A stretch of 64,000 bases of DNA, taken from Stenogyne calaminthoides. Lineage: Eukaryota; Streptophyta; Magnoliopsida; Lamiales; Lamiaceae. The notes under the pieces are model-generated. The model did not search any database and was not told the origin of the DNA. It saw only the letters and a program-made list of their open reading frames with translations. Of the stretch, positions 1 through 11,950 are shown one piece after another. The stretch lies in the NCBI GenBank assembly GCA_037126765.1, contig JBBCBC010000016.1, positions 13,566,728-13,630,727 of the forward strand, given 5' to 3'. The translations under genes and the position numbers were made by a program. Numbering within the stretch: the stretch's first letter is position 1; every line of letters starts with the position of its first letter.

Positions 1-1368
1 AGAGACCCCAAAGAACCATCTTTCACCAACCTTTGAATCCTTTTCGGGTTAATATGACCTAATCTTAGGTGCCAAAGAAGTGTCTCGTTCACGTCAGCCG
101 AGCGCTTTCGTTTACAAAAAATAGTAGATGTGTTATAGGATGCATTTTGTGAGTGATGTGCACAGTTAATAATATAAAGATTGTTCCTCAAAGTTCCACG
201 ACAGATAATCACATCGTTACGAAAAACAGTAACATCTTTATTAAAACGAACAGAATATCCATCGATAAACAGTTTAGAAATAGAAATAAGGTTTTTCCAA
301 AAAACAGAAATATAAAGAACATCTCTTAAAATTAACGTCTTATATCCAAAAGATAGGTGCACTTCTCCCACTGCTTCAGCTGCCACTCTCGTAGCATCGC
401 CTAGCGTGATGAGGATCTCACTCTCACTTAGTCGCCGGGTCTGCTTGAAACCCTGCAATGTGAAACATACATGATCAGTGGATCCCGTATCCAATACCCA
501 CGAGTGGGTAGCATACTCCGCCAAACAAGTTTCAACAACTAGCGAGTGTGAATTACCTTTCTTTCCATTCCTTTTGGGTTTGGAACAGGCTGACTTCCAA
601 TGTCCTTTTTCTCCACAGTTAAAACATTTTCCTTTTGGTGTCTCCTGGACTTTCAACCAACTTGCTTTCTTATCCTTTTCTTTTGTGGCCTTGCTTTGGA
701 TCAGACTATTCATCTCCTTCTCAATCTTGCCTTCCTTTGGCCTAGATTTTGAGGGCAGTTTCTTAGTCACTAAAGATTCGTCTTCTTGTCCCAAGTGTTT
801 CTCTACCGTCTCCAAGATCTCTTGTAGGGCATCTATGGTAAACATGTGATCGCTCATCACAAAATTACAATAGAACTCATTAAAGCTCCTTGGAAGAGTT
901 AGGAACAAGAATTTGATTTGAGCCTCATCATCGTATCGTGCACCAAGGTAAGCAAGTTTTTCAAAATGGCGTCTGATTTTGAGAATGTGATCCCTTACGG
1001 GTTCGACTCCATTTTGATGAAACTCTTTGATCATGCAGTTCTCAGAGGAAAACATTTCCTCAAGACTTTGAACAATCTCCGCAGCTGAATCAATTTCCTC
1101 ATGAATGAGCCTCAAATCATCAGACAATAAAGTTAAGATTATCGATTTTATTGATTCATTGGCTTGCTCCCAAATTTCGTACAAACATCTTTCCGAACTA
1201 GATGACCCTTCAGTGATTCTATCAGGTTTATGTCCGCTAAGCAATAATGTTTTTTTGTCCGAGAGGACAAAAAAAAGTCATATTACGTTCAAAGTGACAT
1301 AGTTTTCACCAAAGGAGTTGGTTTCATTTTCAAAGATTTTGAACGAAGGATTAAAAGGTTGCGACATG
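1..1368 (-). pseudogene. Copia-A gag, protease and GAG-pre-integrase remnant
   Basis: This is the 5' part of a Ty1/Copia polyprotein, read right to left. A gag start (MSQPFNPSFK) lies near 1368, followed by a UBN2-type gag body over about 545-1300. A CCHC zinc knuckle (CFNCGEKGHWKSAC) lies near 590-640. Next come the aspartic protease active site (VLDTGSTDH, near 480-510) and a GAG-pre-integrase stretch (LWHLRLGH, near 55-90) that continues off the left edge. Gag would coat the RNA and the protease would cut the polyprotein. In-frame stops early in gag (near 1300) and in the basic stretch before the knuckle break the frame, so this copy is not autonomous. The superfamily is sure. The Tork/Angela-like sublineage is only a guess, from the long LTR and the shared family with Copia-B. 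Confidence 0.85.
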
Positions 1369-2752
1369 ATGAACTGAAATAAACATATATTTTGTATCAA
1401 TATCCAGATCAACACAAAATTAAATCACACAATTCGATCACATGATTCATATTAAAATCTCAAAAAATAAATATGAACATGCATCAGCCAACATCTCAAA
1501 ACAGATTTAAATTAGCCTCGTGGGAGGCTCATCATTTAAATCACATTCAAGCAAGTTACAAACAAGAACAGTTACAAACCTTTAATTAAAAATTAATAGT
1601 CGGCTCCCACTTGACCAACATAAAATTGACAGGGACTTCGGAGAAGTATATAAATATCAATTTTATACCTAAGTAATAACCATGATTAAATACAGAATTA
1701 TTACTTCGCTTTGATCGAGCCTGGTTGGAGGGTCATAAATACCACTAATAATAATTCACAATCATCCTTTTGGGAATTTATTCATGTGAAAGCTATCTTT
1801 TGACCGTCCCGTAGGGGAATTTCTCTAAAAGATTTCACAAATAAATAAATCATGGAGGTCAAAAATTAATTTGTGTCAAAACAAATTAATTATTAAAACA
1901 TACTTAGTAATTTTTGAATTTGAGATTTTTCGTTGAGCAATTCTCGTGCAAACACATTTAAACAAATTAAATAAAGCACAAGAAAATACAATAGAAATAA
2001 ATCAAGCAAAGCAGAAAATAAACACATTGGGCACAGATTATCCAACTGTCATGGTTTGATTTTCTTTGTCTTGATTTTGAAGAAACACCGTCTTGAATTT
2101 CTCCCACTCGTTCATCTCGAACAGAACTCCATCTTGAAACGCCACGCAAAAGCAACTTCGCGGATGGATGCCTTGATGCCGGCCGGCCGCTTGGCGAAAG
2201 CAATCGCGCTGGCGCCTTAGCGCTAAGCGCAGCGCGTTACCCACCTGCGGCTCTCGGCGGAACTTCGGCCGCCTCTCTTGCGTGATACCCATCGCGCCCG
2301 CCGTGCTTAGGGCTGATCCCGCCCGGCGCCTAAGCGCCCTAGGCCGCTTCATTTGAGTCATCCGCGCCGTCTTTTTCTCCTTAAAGTTTACGTTTTCGAC
2401 GTATGCGTCGCCTACTTACGGTTCCTGATCCATTTTAATTCTCTTCGTCTCCATCTTTGTCTTCGATCAGGTTGTAATTTATTTAACGAAAAATAAATAC
2501 CCTAAATCTAGACTAGTCTATTACATTTGAACAAATCAAAAAGGCTAATCTACTCGTGGATTTTCTCACGAGAAAAATAAATCCGAATGAGTCGAATTAA
2601 AAAACCATTCATTCATACGCATGAAAATAAACACATTAAATACCATGACAATTGGATACCTGCAAAACAGATCTATCAATTCTACTATCCAATTTCAATT
2701 TAATGTCCAACAATTTAAATAACAATTTAAAAAATCAGAGCTCGAAACCAGA
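1369..2752 (-). mobile_element. Copia-A untranslated leader
   Basis: This is the interval between the primer-binding site and gag of Copia-A, about 1.4 kb and unusually long. Most of it is AT-rich. A patch at about 2150-2360 is very GC-rich, with repeated GCGC, GGCGCC and GGCCGG words. Short open frames across the patch look like by-products of its composition, since they match no retroelement domain I recognise. The leader would carry packaging and dimerisation signals; which part does so cannot be told. Confidence 0.6.
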
Positions 2753-2764
2753 GCTCTAATACCA
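2753..2764 (-). other. Copia-A primer-binding site (initiator Met tRNA)
   Basis: On the minus strand this reads TGGTATTAGAGC, one base away from the usual plant Copia site TGGTATCAGAGC that pairs with the 3' end of initiator methionine tRNA. It lies two bases inside the LTR edge, as expected, and fixes the direction of the element. Confidence 0.85.
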
Positions 2765-2766
2765 GT

Positions 2767-4466
2767 TGTTGGGGAAATCGGGGTGCCCGGATCTATTCGA
2801 GGTTATTATTTAAATATATATTTAAATTCAACAGTTAATTACTAGCATGAATTTATCCTAAATTAATTCAACATAATAATAAACAACATGCGTACACATA
2901 ATTCACATAAATCCTAAACATGCGGAACTAGGAGTTACGGAAATTACTAACCTCTTGAAGAATCAAACGGATGAATCAACCCAAGAGTCTTCCCAAATAT
3001 ATCCCCAAAGTCCACGTGCGTTATCCGGTGGGAAGATTTCAACGAACGATTTTAATGGAGAGAAAATAAAATATTTTGCTACCACCTTTGTGGATTTCTA
3101 ATATTTCCAACACATGGAATTGCACTCGGGAATGAAGAGTTCATCCCCTATAAATAGGGAGGAGGGGGGGACGAAAATTAGGGTGGAAAATAAGGGAGAA
3201 AATCTTTTCTTGATCTCCAAGAAATCTTGAATATATCTCCTATATTCTTTTCTCCTAAATTAAAATTTCCATAAAAATCTCATTCCCCTCTTCTACCTTG
3301 ATATTTTCGAAAATTACAATAAATAAGGAGTCAAGATTTGACTTCTTGAATTTATGGGATAATTATGTATTCCTACAATTATTATCTATTTCCATAAAAT
3401 ATCTACAAGAAAATCAAGACAATCTTTCCTTCCTTTATTTATACAAATTTTTCGAAAATTATAGCTTGTAAATTAGGCAAGAATATTTTCTTCTCTCTCT
3501 CATTAATTGGACTTTATTTTTGGGCTATTTGGGGGGCCTTTAGGAGAGTTAAGATTGGACCTCCAATGGACTATGAAGCTATAATATTTTGGGCCAAATA
3601 TTATTCAAGTCCATTAATATTAATTTACTCCACTATAAAATTAATATTGAACTATTCATCTTAACCCATATTACGATTTCACATGTAACATGGCTCCCGG
3701 TCATTATTTCCCGCGTTTAAGATTATCTTAGTCCATTAATTAATTAAGCCACTGAACAAGCTTTATATTAGTTAATATCTTTGTCCTTGGAGTAAAGACA
3801 GCTCAACATTATTATCTATGCCGGAAATAAATTTCCACTTGCAAGATTTGACATGATAAAGGATATGAGCCCACCAAGGGGACAAATCAAGCAAGGCGTA
3901 CTTGCACGCGATTCTCCGTATTAAATGTCAGCAATCGTCATGTAATTAATAATATTTGCCAAGATATAAGGTATCGAATCGCATTGACTCTCTTCCCATC
4001 ATAAGTCAAAGCAATAGTTATTAATTTCACAAGATCCTATTTAAGGGATGGAGATTAAGAAACAGCGCACCACTGAGGTCTAATTCTTGTATATTCAGTA
4101 CCGAAGAATTTGTCCTCCTGTAGGTCCTCATTCAGCGCACCTAAATGGGCTAGTGTGATCCCTTGGTCAAGACAGGCCAATCTGGGTCTCACACTTCAAC
4201 CGTTCATGATGGTTCGTTCATTTCCATCTGGGTTGTGAATTTGTACTTAATTACGAGGGCTGTTAATTTGATCTTCAGTGATCGGGTATCACCAAATTAA
4301 CTACAACGTAATACGTATTGTCTTATTGAATGGGTTTGCAATAAACATATATAACATTCATTCATATTTAATGCAACAGTGATTAAATATTTATTTCAGC
4401 AAATAAATAAGAAACTTCAGTTTGGTTATACAAAGTAAAAGCATACTTTTCAGTATAACCCCAACA
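2767..4466 (-). repeat. Copia-A 5' LTR
   Basis: This is a 1.7-kb long terminal repeat with TG...CA ends. On the minus strand it starts TGTTGGGGTTATACTG at 4466 and ends CCCCAACA at 2767. The same family recurs as the 3' LTR of Copia-B (from 13872, plus strand) and of Copia-D (58052-59770, minus strand). It is flanked inside by the primer-binding site and outside (4467 onward) by 3' sequence of the Gypsy element, so Copia-A inserted into the Gypsy element. The 5 bases outside, GGACA, should recur at the other end of Copia-A beyond the window. Confidence 0.88.
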
Positions 4467-4905
4467 GGACATACAACGGCGACTATGGTTCTTGCCTATG
4501 TCTTGTTCGTTGTTTGGATATGATGTGATGCGTTAGACTATGTTTTTGCCGTCTTATCTTACGCGACATTTCTAAACTTTGCCTTAGCCGTGTTACGGTG
4601 TTGTCTTTGGAGTAGGTCATCGGGCTTGGCGAGTAGGCCAATTCGGCGATGACCTTGTCGACGTGAGTTCCGAGTTTATGCTTTTCATCATAAGTGGTCG
4701 CTTTCGGCATTGGGCGACCATCTTTTTTTTTGATTCGATCTTGGTCGTTTAGGTAGTAAGCATTGGAATATGCATAAACTGATTTATTTTGAGGTGCACA
4801 AAGCAATTCATGAATGTAAATTCTCATAGATTACTCCCCGTAGGGATGGCAAATTATTACAATGTAGTGACGGATAAACTAAAGTGCCATGTTATTCTCT
4901 GTTCA
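4467..4905 (-). mobile_element. Gypsy-Tat 3' region downstream of integrase
   Basis: This stretch follows the integrase C-terminal region on the minus strand and ends at the Copia-A LTR. It contains a 114-codon open frame (4483-4827) that is basic and matches no domain I know. It may be a decayed extra reading frame or 3' untranslated sequence of the Gypsy element. I assign no function. Confidence 0.5.
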
Positions 4906-6272
4906 TTATTGGTAGTACTTCTTTAGGTGGGTCGCGTTCCACGGGTATTGCACGGGGGTGCCGTCTGGGTCTTCGATTTTGTATGCGCCATTTGCCAGAC
5001 ATTTGGATATTCTGAACGGGCCTTCCCAAGTTGGACCGAATGCTCCTTTGGGTACTCCGAGTACCTTTTTCAGGACAAGGTCACCTTTCTTGAATTGCCC
5101 AAGTCTGACTGAATTGTAATATTTTTCTGTTTGCCGCTTATACCCGGCGTTCTTTAGATTGGCTTCCAGCATTTTCTCTTCCAGTAGTTCAAGCTTGTTG
5201 TCATGGCCATGTCATTGTTGTTTGATGCTCCGTTGCTTGTCTGGTGGCTGGGTATGGTGATCTCTGCTGGGATCACTGCCTTTGTTCCGAAAGCGAGGGA
5301 GTAGGGTATTTCTCCGTGGGAAGTCCTGCGCAGTTGTTACATGCGACCATAGAACTTCGGGCAATTCACTTGCCCACTTGCCCTTCCCCCCCTCCAGTCG
5401 GGCTTTTAGTGTGTGCTTGATAATCTTGTTGATTGCTTCGACTTGCCCGTTGGATTGTGGGTGATATGGGGTGGAGAAATGCTTTGTTATCTTCCATTTT
5501 CTGAAGAATTCGTTGACTTTGAGGCCGTCAAATTGTTTCCCATTGTCGGTCACGATTGCTTGTGGGAGACCGAATTGGCAAATAATGTTTCTCCATATGA
5601 ATTTTATCACGTTGTCCTGGGTGACCATTGCGAGAGCTTCTGCTTCTGCCCATTTTGTGAAGTAGTCGACTGCCACGAGGTCGAATCGTACGGTGCCCGG
5701 GGCGGTAGGTAGGGGTCCGATGATGTCGATTCCCCATTTTGCGAAAGGCCACGGGCTCAAGATGCTGGTCAATTCTTCTAGGGATACCTTGATCGAGGGG
5801 GTGAATATTTGGCATCGGTGACAGGTTTTTGCGTAATCGATGGCATCTCTTTTTAATGTCGGCCAGAAATATCCTTGTTGGATGGCTTTGTGGGCCAGGG
5901 ATTGGCCTCCTGCATGATTCCCACAGACCCCTTCCAAACAGCCTTGATCACGCATCTCAGTAGCGGGATACTGAAGCCCCGCTTGTACAAATGGTTGTCG
6001 ATCACCACGTACCTCACCGCCCTCATTTGTAATTGTCGGGCATCGACTCTGTTGTTCGGCAGGATACCCGTCTTTAGGTATTTGAGTATTGGCATCCTCC
6101 AGTCCTCGTGGTCGACATCCATTGGGTCGGTGAGGGCGACCAACGCATGTGTGGTGGATGGGAAGGTTAGTTTGGTGATGGTGACGTCTTTCATATCCGT
6201 CGGTCCTTCCGACGTTGATAGCCTGACCAGGGCATCTGGTTGGGAGTTTGCACTCCTGGGTATTAGTTCCAC
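4906..6272 (-). pseudogene. Gypsy-Tat integrase
   Basis: The integrase inserts the DNA copy into the host genome. Reading right to left, the N-terminal zinc module has His residues and the pair CHRCQ near 5830. The DDE core shows WGIDIIGPLP (first Asp, near 5725), VTDNGKQFDG (second Asp, near 5540) and HPQSNGQVEAINK (Glu, near 5435). The C-terminal region (4906-5172) contains GDLVLKKV and GPFRISKC, typical of the Gypsy integrase tail before any chromodomain. No chromodomain is seen, in line with Tat-type elements. The frame is broken near 5200-5330 and again near 5900, so at least two shifts are needed to read the whole protein. Confidence 0.85.
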
Positions 6273-6302
6273 GTAGACTTGGTTGAATTTCTCGAGTAGG
6301 GA

Positions 6303-6854
6303 TCAGACAACTCCCTGGTACGCGGTCATGCGATCACATTTGGCCTCATACTCTCCCGACACTTGGCATGCGACCAGTTGTGAGTCGGTGTGTATTTTTA
6401 GTTTCTTCACTCCTATGGCCATTGCCATCTCGAGCCCTCCGATTAGGGCCTCGTACTCCGCTTCGTTGTTGGTGGCTTGAAAGTCGAATGTGATAGTTGT
6501 TTGGAAGGAGTGTCCGTCAGGGCTGACTAGGACTATGCCCGCCCCGGCTCTGGCTCTAGTGTCGGAGCCATCCACGTAAAGTTCCCAAGGTGGCCCTGCT
6601 GGTGCGTCTGGCGTGGTCATGGGGTAGGTAAGTTCTACCATGAAGTCGGCCAGGGCCTGGGCCTTGATGGCAGTTCGTGGGGCATAAGTGACTCTGAATT
6701 GGCCGATCTCGATTGCCCATTTCATGCAGCGTCCAGCCGTATCGGGGCGGCGCAGCGTGTTTCTTAGGGGTAAAGAGGTCTGCACTTCCACCTGGTGGTC
6801 GAAGAAATATGGTCGCAACTTTCTTACGCTCATCACGAGAGCGTAGGCGAGCAT
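6303..6854 (-). pseudogene. Gypsy-Tat RNase H region
   Basis: This domain degrades the RNA strand of RNA/DNA hybrids during reverse transcription. The open frame starts with the end of the RT-linked RNase H (MLAYALVMSVRKLRPYF). It then shows the second, archaeal-type RNase H: YVDGSDTRARAGAG (Asp, near 6570), TNNEAEYEAL (Glu, near 6460) and IHTDSQLVACQV (Asp, near 6380). Two RNase H domains in tandem are the mark of Tat/Ogre elements within plant Ty3/Gypsy. Downstream the frame stops at 6303, before integrase. Confidence 0.85.
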
Positions 6855-8080
6855 CTCGAGGGGGGGTATCTTCGTTCTGCTTCATTGAGCACTTGGCTTA
6901 CGTAATACACCGGTGGGTAATCTTGTCCTTCGGCCCTCACCAGAACCGAGCTCAAGGTTATTTCGGACGCGACCTGGTAGAGGAAGAGTTTCTCCTTGGC
7001 GATGGTTTTTGCCAATATCCTGGGATTGGCGAGATATTCCTTGATGCCATCTAGGGATGCCTGAGCCTCTTTCGTCCACTAGAAATCCCCTTTGGCCTTC
7101 TTCAGTGTTTCGAAGAAGGGTTTGCATCTATCCCCCCATGCAGGATATGAACCTGCTGAGGGCGGCCAGACTGCCTGTGAGCTTCTGAACTTCTTTCGGG
7201 TTCCTAGGGCTGCTCATTTCCAGAATTGCCCTGATTTTAGTTGGGTTGGCTTCTATTCCCCGCTTGCTGACCAGGTGGCCGAGGAATTTGCCGGACTCTA
7301 CACCGAAGTTGTATTTTTTTGGGTTGAGTTTCATGTTGAATCTTCTCAGGATGCCAAATGCTCAAGCGAGGTAGGCGAGGTGATTTTCTTTCTTTAGGCT
7401 TTTGACGACTATATCATCCATGTATACTTCCATTGAATTCCCAATTTCTTCCACGAACATTTGGTTTACCAGTCACTGATAGGTAGCCCGGCGTTTCTGA
7501 GGCCGAAAGGCATCCTCTTCCAGCAATACATGTTCTTCTCGGTGAGGAAAGAGGTGTGTTGTTGGTCATCTTCATGCATGGATATTTGATGGTAGCCTGC
7601 GAAGGCGTCCATGAAGGACATCATCTCATGCCCGGCCGTACTGTCGATCAGGTGGTCGATGTGGGGCATGGGGAAGAAATCTTTTGGGCATGCCTCGTTG
7701 AGATCGGTGAAGTCGATGCACAGTCTCCATGTCCCGTTGGGTTTTTTGACTAGGACGGCATTAGATACCCACTGGGGTTGGTCGGCTTGTGTGATTAGGT
7801 CGTTGTCGAGGAGTTTTTTCACTTCCTCGGCTAATGCCGAGTACTTTTCGGGTCCGAACTTTCTCCTTTTTTGCACGAATGGTCTTTTGTTGGGATCTAT
7901 ATTGAGTCGGTGGCAGGCGACTTCAGGGTTAACTCCCACCATATCTTTGTGCGACCAGGCGAACACATCAAGATTTTGTTTGAGGAAGTTGACCAGCTTT
8001 CCTTTCAGTTCCATAGGGATCTTAGAGCCAATTATGACTTCTAAGTCCTATTGGGTTGGATCCACTTTGACCTTTTGAGT
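6833..8080 (-). pseudogene. Gypsy-Tat reverse transcriptase
   Basis: The RT copies element RNA to DNA. The N-terminal part (7466-8014) has FVQKRRKFGPEK, the WVSNAVLVKKPNGTWRLCIDF motif and FMDAFAGYHQI. The catalytic YMDDIVV motif is visible at about 7405-7430. The thumb region follows (7128-7334, GHLVSKRGIEANP), then a connection toward RNase H (6833-7127). The frame breaks just after MPFGLRNAG (near 7480), where one base is missing and a TGA follows. It breaks again near 7340 and 7090. The protein is therefore reconstructed only as fragments. Confidence 0.85.
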
Positions 8081-8382
8081 TCCTCGTCTGGTGTTGCTCG
8101 ATTATGGTCCTTTCTGGGGTCGTCTATTGTTCCTTGGATGATGAATTCGTGTGGCTCGGACCCGAGTCTTGGCTCGAGGTCCTCTTTTAGTCTTTTGTTT
8201 TGGTCGATTTCCATTGAGTTTATTTGACTGTTTGTGGTTTTCTGTGTGCTAAAATTTAAATAAGACCGAGAATAAATAGAACATCCTCTTGCATCAAGTT
8301 GATCGCCCTTAACGGTGCCGACCACCCCATCTGAAGTGGGGAATTTTACACAGAAATAATAGGTGGAGGACGCAGCCTCGAA

Positions 8383-8715
8383 CTAGTGCTCGAAAGGCCT
8401 ACCGAGAAATCCATTAAAGGTCGACGGTAGGTCGATTACAAGGAAATCACAAAGTTTTGTGGCCCTAATGGCCCTATCTATGGTTAATACCAGTTCCACC
8501 GCCAGACGTATGATTCTGTGGGGCTTCACGGTGGCGTTGCCGAAACCTCTAACCAGATGTTCGCTAGGTTCAAGATAGTTGTGGTAGTCGTCGAGTTCGT
8601 CGAAAGTCCTCTTGAACAGTATGTTGCAGAAAGCTCCGCTATCGACCAGTAACCGTTTGACGGTTACCCCCATGATTTTTGTTGATATGACTAGAGGGTC
8701 GGTGTTTGGATACAC
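8383..8715 (-). pseudogene. Gypsy-Tat aspartic protease
   Basis: This is a retropepsin-like protease that would cut Gag-Pol. The active-site motif LLVDSGAFCNILF lies near 8620-8655, and a FLGRPFEH sequence near the end is typical of plant Gypsy proteases. It lies between gag and RT, as expected. The frame ends at 8383, and 8081-8382 holds a degraded link to RT. A 94-codon frame there (8041-8325) matches linker sequence only. Confidence 0.8.
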
Positions 8716-8730
8716 GATACCCGCCTTATC

Positions 8731-10718
8731 CTACTCGCCGAATTGGATTTGGCCACTTTCTAGTGCGGCGACGTTCACTGGAAGGCATAGTTGCACCGCA
8801 TTGGCCATTTCCCTGAGTTCGGCCTTCTGGTGTCTTTTGGATAGAGAGGTCGGCACATAGAGACCGCCCACCTCCCCGAGTGGTGATAGGGTATGGATTA
8901 TCCTTTCACTGCTTTCTTCTGGCATGGGAGGCGCTTGTCGTCCGGTCTTATGCTCTTCATATTTTCTGGCGATCTCGTGTTGCTGAGGTGGCGCGGTATT
9001 GTGAGTGCGGTTGTCTTTGGGTGGAGGTCGCTTGACGTGTTCGTGTAGCATCCCATCTTCATAGAGTTTCTAGAGTTGTTTTAGGAGGTCGCGACACTCA
9101 CTGGTGTTATGGCCAACCATCTTGTGGTAGTGGCAATATTTCCCCGGGCTCTTCCTGCCGTCGCTTTTCTTGATGGGCCGAGGGTCGCGAGTAGTCGCTT
9201 GTCTTTTATCTAGGTGAAAATGTATATGGGGGATACACCGAAAGCGTCTATTATCTTAACTGCCACTGAGTCTTCAAATGGTTTGAAGTTTCCTGGGGTT
9301 TTGTATTGCCCCAGTTTCTTGCCCATTTTTCGGGGGCGTAGATCTCTTTCCTTCCCCCATCCTGGCCGCCAGTAGTTCCATGGTGTTGATGATGTCGCTT
9401 GCTCGGGTCCTGAATTCCGCGTAAGTTCTGGGTAGTTGGCGGTGACGTTCCGCCAGAGCTTAGTTCTCTTTTTCAGTCCGGCGATTGCTCCTAACAACTT
9501 GGCCTCATCCCCTACTGGTTCTCCATCTAAGATGAGTCGGTCGAACCTATCCAGGTAGGCCCTGTCTGTCTCGTCTTTGCCTTGTTTGATATTTGCCAGT
9601 CGCTGCTTCCCTGCGGGTCTGGGCGCCATGGTCGCAAAGTGTTCCATAAAGAGCCAGCCCAATTGCTCGAAGGAGTCGATGGACTGAGGGGGGATGGATG
9701 TGAACCACTTGTGCGCTTGTTCATTCAGTGTGATGGGCAAGAGTCGACACATGGTCGCATCGGAAGCCCCCACGGATGTCATGTATGAATTGTATTTGGC
9801 GAGATGTGTCCTTGGATCAGAGTCCCCCCCGTATCGGTCGATCGAGGTCGTGTTGATCTTGGTCTGGGCGGGAGCAGCCGTAATGGTCGTGCTGAGTGGC
9901 GACAAGAGGAGGACCAAGTTGTTTGTCGGCCTGGCTGGGACGGGTTGACTGTCCATCCTTTCCTGGAGAGCCCTAACTGTCTGTCTTAGGGCGGCGAGTT
10001 CTGCCTCGTGCTGACTGGCATGAGCCTCTCGATGGTCGTTGGTGCTGAGCCGGCTCAGTGCTGAGATGTGTGGCTCGTTCCTGAACTTCCTTTGGTGTTT
10101 GCCCCTTTCGGCCATGACCATCTGGTGGGAATTAACCTCATCCTCTGCCTGATCTGACCCTTTTTGCACCAGGTTGTCGCCCAGGCAATCAAACACTGAG
10201 TTGTTTGCTCGGTTATCTCCTAGTCGGCGGAAAATTGAGAATTCTTGGGGCCCCATGGGTAGCCTATTTGCGCGGTGGGCTCCGTCCACTCCCTCCCTCG
10301 GGGGAGGATTGGCCTTTGCGGCCAAGATGGCCTGATTAAGGACGAGTTGCCCCCCTAGTTGGGCCTTCCCCTTTGTGGCGGCTCCGGGGCGAGCGACCTT
10401 GATGATGGGTTGCTGGTCTTCGTCGTCGTCGAAGTTCAAATTTCTCTTGCGCAAGTACACCCAGGCATTTTTCATCTCTGCGGGAGTCTTGAAAATTTGG
10501 GCCCAGTTTTGGTCGTCCGCCGCTTGCTCTTGCCGTGGTCTTGACTCCGAGGATAGAGATGCTTCCACCCCATCGTGCGGATCGATTTCGAGCCCAGTGA
10601 TCTGGATATTAATTTGTGCCATCATTTCCTGTGAGTTTTTATAGAGTAATGGTGGTGAATTTCCCACAGACGGCGCCAAATTGTTATAGCTAGATTTATC
10701 CGAACGTATAACAACCAC
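8731..10718 (-). pseudogene. Gypsy-Tat gag
   Basis: This is the structural capsid gene. The largest frame (9210-10718) starts near the LTR and holds a charged N-terminal region. It then has the retrotransposon gag core: HKWFTSIPPQSIDSFEQL near 9690, DETDRAYLDRFDRL near 9550. A downstream zinc-binding remnant (CHYHKMVGHNTSEC, near 9100-9145) lies in another frame and is followed by an in-frame TAG. The C-terminal part continues at 8731-9051, rich in Pro, Lys and Gln. The first ATG at 10718 falls inside the LTR region, so the true start is more likely near 10620 (MMAQINIQ), just past the primer-binding site. Confidence 0.82.
10661..10679 (-). other. Gypsy-Tat primer-binding site
   Basis: On the minus strand it reads TTGGCGCCGTCTGTGGGAA, the sequence commonly found just inside the 5' LTR of plant Tat-type Gypsy elements. 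It lies a few bases from the LTR end (10682). I do not name the priming tRNA. Confidence 0.75.
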
Positions 10719-11235
10719 TCACTAGACAACGATAAAGCACAGAAATATGAAAGAGCACACGATTTGTTAACTCGGTTCACAAAAGGTGGCTAAGTCCGGG
10801 GGCAATACCAAGCCAGGAATTTTACTATAATATTTGCCTAAGTTCTAGAATTTCGATCCTTTGCAATGAGGATGACAACATATATTTATAAGTGCAAAAC
10901 TAGGTTTCCTCCGCCCCTCATGGGCCGAGGCCTTTAGCCTACTAGGGTTTCCTAACAGCTGGGGACGAATCCCGCCTTTACCGGCGATGATCCCGCCTTC
11001 TGGTCAGGCATTTCGTAATTACACACTGGAAACCTGACTTTATCAGCCCCTTGGATCCTATTCCGTGCTCGCTCGACTACCACCAAAGATGGTCGCCGGA
11101 CCATGACAACCAGGCCGTGGCGACCTCCATCTGAGCGATGACCAGGCTATGGCGAATAATGAAGATGGTCGCACCCTGGTCGCCTTTCCTCATGTCACCT
11201 TATGATGAGTGAATTATTATAGTTGGACCATAACA
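10682..11235 (-). repeat. Gypsy-Tat 5' LTR
   Basis: This is a 554-bp LTR with TG...CA ends. The minus-strand start is TGTTATGGTCCAACTATAAT at 11235 and the end GCTATAACA at 10682. The base after it on the plus strand begins ATTTC, which is also where the Copia-B coding frame resumes. ATTTC is the predicted 5-bp target duplication. Confidence 0.82.
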
Positions 11236-11950
11236 ATTTCCAACTTGTGAATCGTGCTTGGAGGGTAAAATGACCAAGAGGGCATTTGGGGCCAAGGGAC
11301 TTAGAGCTAAGGAAGTGTTAGAAATCATTCATACCGATGTGTGTGGTCCAATGCAAATCAAAGCTAGAGGTGGCTACGAGTATTTCATTATGTTTATCGA
11401 TGATTACTCACGTTGCGGATACATTTTCCTAATGAAGCATAAATCTGAGACCTTTGATAAATTCAAAGAATTTAAGGCTCAAGCAGAGAATCATAAGGAA
11501 AAGACTATCAAGTTTCTACGATTTGATTGTGGAGACGAATACCTCAGTGATGAATTCTTGAACTACCTATCGGAAGAGAGGATTGCATCCCAGTTTACTG
11601 CACCCGGTACCCCTCAACAAAACGGGGTTGTAGAACGAAGAACTAGAACGCTTCTAGAAATGGTAAGATCAATGATGAGTTATGCGGATTTACCAAAATC
11701 GTTCTGGGGTTATGCTTTGGAAACAACGACTTATATTCTAAACTTAGTACCATCCAAATCAGTTCCTAAAACCCCGAGAGAATTGTGGACAGGGCGCAAG
11801 CCTAGATATGGACACTTCAGGATCTGGGGGTGTCCGGCATACGTGTTGGACAAGGAAGCTGGTAAGTTAGATGCACGTTCAGAATTAAGGTTGTTCATTG
11901 GGTATCCCGACGGGACGAAAGGATGCATATTCTATGGTCCCGAAGATTAA
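11236..11950 (+). pseudogene. Copia-B integrase with GAG-pre-integrase end
   Basis: The frame resumes right at the Gypsy LTR edge with CESCLEGKMTK, the end of the GAG-pre-integrase zinc module. It continues into a Copia integrase: HTDVCGPMQIKARGGY (first Asp), LRFDCGDEYLSDEF (second Asp; the usual R-S-D is altered to R-F-D) and GTPQQNGVVERRTRTLL (Glu). The Copia-specific tail LWTGRKPRYGHFRIWGCPAYV is present. A TAA at 11948 ends the frame before RT. The upstream half of Copia-B (5' LTR, gag, protease) was displaced by the Gypsy insertion and must lie left of the window. Confidence 0.9.

Larger units (their letters stand above)
4467..11235 (-). mobile_element. Ty3/Gypsy Tat-type element, 3' end cut by Copia-A
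   Basis: The minus-strand order is 5' LTR (10682-11235), primer-binding site, gag, protease, reverse transcriptase, RNase H, integrase. This is the Gypsy order, with integrase last. The extra RNase H of archaeal type points to the Tat/Ogre group. The 3' LTR is not in the window because Copia-A is inserted at 4466/4467. The element itself lies within Copia-B, since Copia-B pol resumes at 11236. Stops and frameshifts in several domains mark it as dead. Confidence 0.85.

Noticed and set aside
478..849. 123-codon plus-strand open frame
   Set aside because: It is antisense to the Copia-A gag zinc knuckle and protease, which carry recognisable motifs on the minus strand.
2038..2361. 107- and 78-codon minus-strand frames rich in Arg and Ala
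   Set aside because: They come from the GC-rich leader patch. They show no domain and have a chance composition.
5212..10644. Many plus-strand open frames of 60-155 codons
   Set aside because: They are shadows of the Gypsy-Tat gag and pol on the opposite strand.
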